Assembly: GCF_030582395.1 (NCBI RefSeq)
Contig: NZ_CP104382.1
Location: 930,001-994,000, forward strand
Direction: 5' to 3'
Source of the DNA: Ralstonia pickettii
GTDB lineage: Bacteria; Pseudomonadota; Gammaproteobacteria; Burkholderiales; Burkholderiaceae
DNA: 64,000 nucleotides
The position numbers and the translations under genes were made by a program. Under the pieces are notes generated by a model, which had not been told where the DNA came from, made no database searches, and saw nothing but the letters and a program-made list of their open reading frames with translations. Shown piece by piece: positions 62,555-64,000 of this stretch (positions are counted from its first letter, which is position 1; every line of letters starts with the position of its first letter).

Positions 62555-64000
62555 ATGACAGCGCCCTTCCATCACCGGCGGCGGCCGGCCTTCAATGCCC
62601 GCACCCCGGACAATCCATCCCGGCGCGCCTTTCTGAGCTACGGCGGTGCCGTGGTCGGCGGGGCGCTCGTGAGCGCCTGTGGCGGCGGTTCCGACAACGC
62701 CGCGGCACCGGTTGCCACCACGCCCACGGCCCCCGTGCAGGCAGATCCGATCTGGGGCCCGAGCGGGCTGGCCACCACCATCATTTCTTCGCTGAAGAGC
62801 GTGGCGCAGAGTGCATTCCCGGCCGTGGATTTCCAGGTCGAGGCGTATGGCGCGCAGCCCTGCAGCGTTGTCGCGCAGACGAGCCCCTACACCGATCCGA
62901 CCAAGTCGCCCGTCAGTTCAGGCGCCGGCGCAACGCAGGCACCCGGTGCATTCGATTCGCGCCCCGCGTTTCTGGCAGCCATTGCAGCTTGCAGCGCAGC
63001 AGGCGGCGGGCGCGTGGTGGTGCCTTCGGGCACGTGGTATTGCGCCGGGCCAATCGTCCTGCAGAGCAACGTCAACTTTCACCTCAGCGCCAACTGCACG
63101 ATTTACTTCAGCGCCAATCCGGCCGATTACGCCAAGGATGGCCCCATCGACTGCGGCACCAACGGCAAGCTTTATTACAGCCGCTGGCAAGCCGACGATT
63201 GCCTGAATTTCGGCTCGCCCATCTACGCACGCAACGCTAGCAACATCGCATTGACGGGCGAAGGCGCGACTTCGGTGCTCAACGGCCAAGCCATGACGCC
63301 GTTTGCCGGAACGGGCAACACCAGCACGTGCTGGTGGACCTTCAAAGGCACCAACGGCGCCTATGGTTGCGCAAGCCCGAGCACGCCGTCGCAGGCTTAC
63401 AGCAACCCGAACAACGTCGACTTGCAGACCGCTGCGCCCGGCATTCCGAGCGCGCTGTACGCACAGCTCACCAATCCTGCGACGCCGTGGCAGCAAGACC
63501 AGAACTATCTGCCGGCGCTGTCCGAAGCCGGCGTTCCGGTCGAGAAGCGCATCTTCGGGCTCGGGCATTACCTGCGCCCCTGCATGGTGGAGTTCATTGG
63601 CTGCACCAACGTGCTGATGGAAAACTACCGCACGGTCAACACGCCCTTCTGGCAACACCATCCGGTGCACTGCACGAACGTGGTGATCCGTGGCGTGACG
63701 GTCGACAGCATCGGCCCGAACAACGACGGCTTCGATCCCGACGCCTGCAGCAACGTGCTGTGTGAAAACGTCACGTTCAACACGGGCGACGACTGCATCG
63801 CCATCAAGTCGGGCAAGAATCTCGACACCGGCTACGGCCCGGCGCAAGACCACGTCATCCAGAACTGCACGATGAACAGCGGCCACGGCGGCATCACGCT
63901 GGGCAGCGAGATGGGCGGCGGCGTGCAGAACATCTATGCGCGCAATCTGGCGATGCTCAATCAGTTCTGGGCAACAAACTCGCTGAACATCGCCATCCGC
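62555..64000 (+). CDS. GH28 polygalacturonase-family Tat lipoprotein, partial
   Basis: The first 482 codons are present; the gene runs off the right edge. GAGGAG precedes the ATG. The N-terminus has a twin-arginine signal (SRRAFLSYGGAVVGGALVSA) joined to a lipobox (SACG), so export folded via Tat with lipid anchoring is likely. GH28 active-site motifs are visible: NNDGFDPDAC (NTD equivalent), TGDDCIAIKSG and SGHGGITLGSE. The final RIK motif would be beyond the edge. It should hydrolyse polygalacturonate or a related pectic polymer; exo-acting forms are known in Ralstonia. Confidence 0.9.
   Translation, partial: MTAPFHHRRRPAFNARTPDNPSRRAFLSYGGAVVGGALVSACGGGSDNAAAPVATTPTAPVQADPIWGPSGLATTIISSLKSVAQSAFPAVDFQVEAYGAQPCSVVAQTSPYTDPTKSPVSSGAGATQAPGAFDSRPAFLAAIAACSAAGGGRVVVPSGTWYCAGPIVLQSNVNFHLSANCTIYFSANPADYAKDGPIDCGTNGKLYYSRWQADDCLNFGSPIYARNASNIALTGEGATSVLNGQAMTPFAGTGNTSTCWWTFKGTNGAYGCASPSTPSQAYSNPNNVDLQTAAPGIPSALYAQLTNPATPWQQDQNYLPALSEAGVPVEKRIFGLGHYLRPCMVEFIGCTNVLMENYRTVNTPFWQHHPVHCTNVVIRGVTVDSIGPNNDGFDPDACSNVLCENVTFNTGDDCIAIKSGKNLDTGYGPAQDHVIQNCTMNSGHGGITLGSEMGGGVQNIYARNLAMLNQFWATNSLNIAIR

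Noticed and set aside
1..64000. tRNA, rRNA, CRISPR, IS element or prophage
   Set aside because: No cloverleaf, repeat-spacer series, transposase, integrase or phage structural gene was recognised on either strand by eye; small or divergent RNAs could still be missed.

Overview
The window reads as one gene-dense, GC-rich chromosomal segment from a betaproteobacterium of the Burkholderiaceae, most like Ralstonia. This is inferred from gene content and order (hmgA next to fumarylacetoacetase, divergent metR/metE, Liv-type transporters, a DUF2783 protein behind a phenol-type monooxygenase) and from the large palindromic intergenic element between hmgA and the fumarylacetoacetase gene. I saw no rRNA, tRNA, CRISPR array, insertion sequence or prophage. 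The species is not proven.

Layout. 0-3.3 kb: start of an AspT-type antiporter, a small protein, a secreted protein, a D-amino-acid aminotransferase, a GNAT acetyltransferase and a proline-rich secreted protein. 3.3-11.1 kb: an accessory catabolic locus. On the minus strand are an IclR regulator and a Liv-type ABC transporter (livH, a fused livM-livG, livF, with no substrate-binding protein). Divergent from it are an MBL-fold hydrolase with an altered metal motif, an FAD monooxygenase and a DUF2783 protein. 11.3-18.1 kb: aldo/keto reductase, LysR regulator, aromatic-acid transporter, hmgA and fumarylacetoacetase, i.e. the end of tyrosine/homogentisate catabolism. 18.1-27.4 kb: PaiB-like flavoprotein, acyl-CoA dehydrogenase with a divergent LysR, metR/metE, a CsgG-DUF4810-DUF799 lipoprotein operon and a crotonase. 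27.4-33.5 kb: a complete tripartite RND efflux operon and a tiny membrane protein. 33.7-44.5 kb: exporters, DUF2520 protein, FMN reductase, tag, corA, a MarR/DHA2 pair, a PL7 alginate-lyase-like lipoprotein and a membrane diguanylate cyclase.

44.6-62.1 kb is the most striking region, an apparent light-response island. It encodes three photolyase/cryptochrome proteins of different classes (Cry-DASH, a second cryptochrome/photolyase, and an iron-sulfur PhrB-type (6-4) photolyase), a 54-residue DUF2256 zinc-ribbon-like protein overlapping the Cry-DASH gene, and folE. It also has an oxidoreductase-DUF1365-Cfa-DUF1295-methyltransferase run, two lipocalins, a chalcone-isomerase-fold protein, DUF2878, a TIGR01777 epimerase, a carbonic anhydrase and an esterase. 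A MerR regulator of the LitR type heads the folE/Cfa operon. It has no visible B12-binding motifs.

The promoters of the litR operon and of the lipocalin-phrB-epimerase operon, 9 kb apart, align without gaps over 86 bp (about 55 identities). Both have a -35 TTGACG, a 17-bp spacer, the same TTTCATGTC block and upstream TGA direct repeats 11 bp apart. This suggests one regulator couples DNA photorepair to membrane-lipid modification. The window ends inside a GH28 polygalacturonase lipoprotein gene with its own strong promoter.
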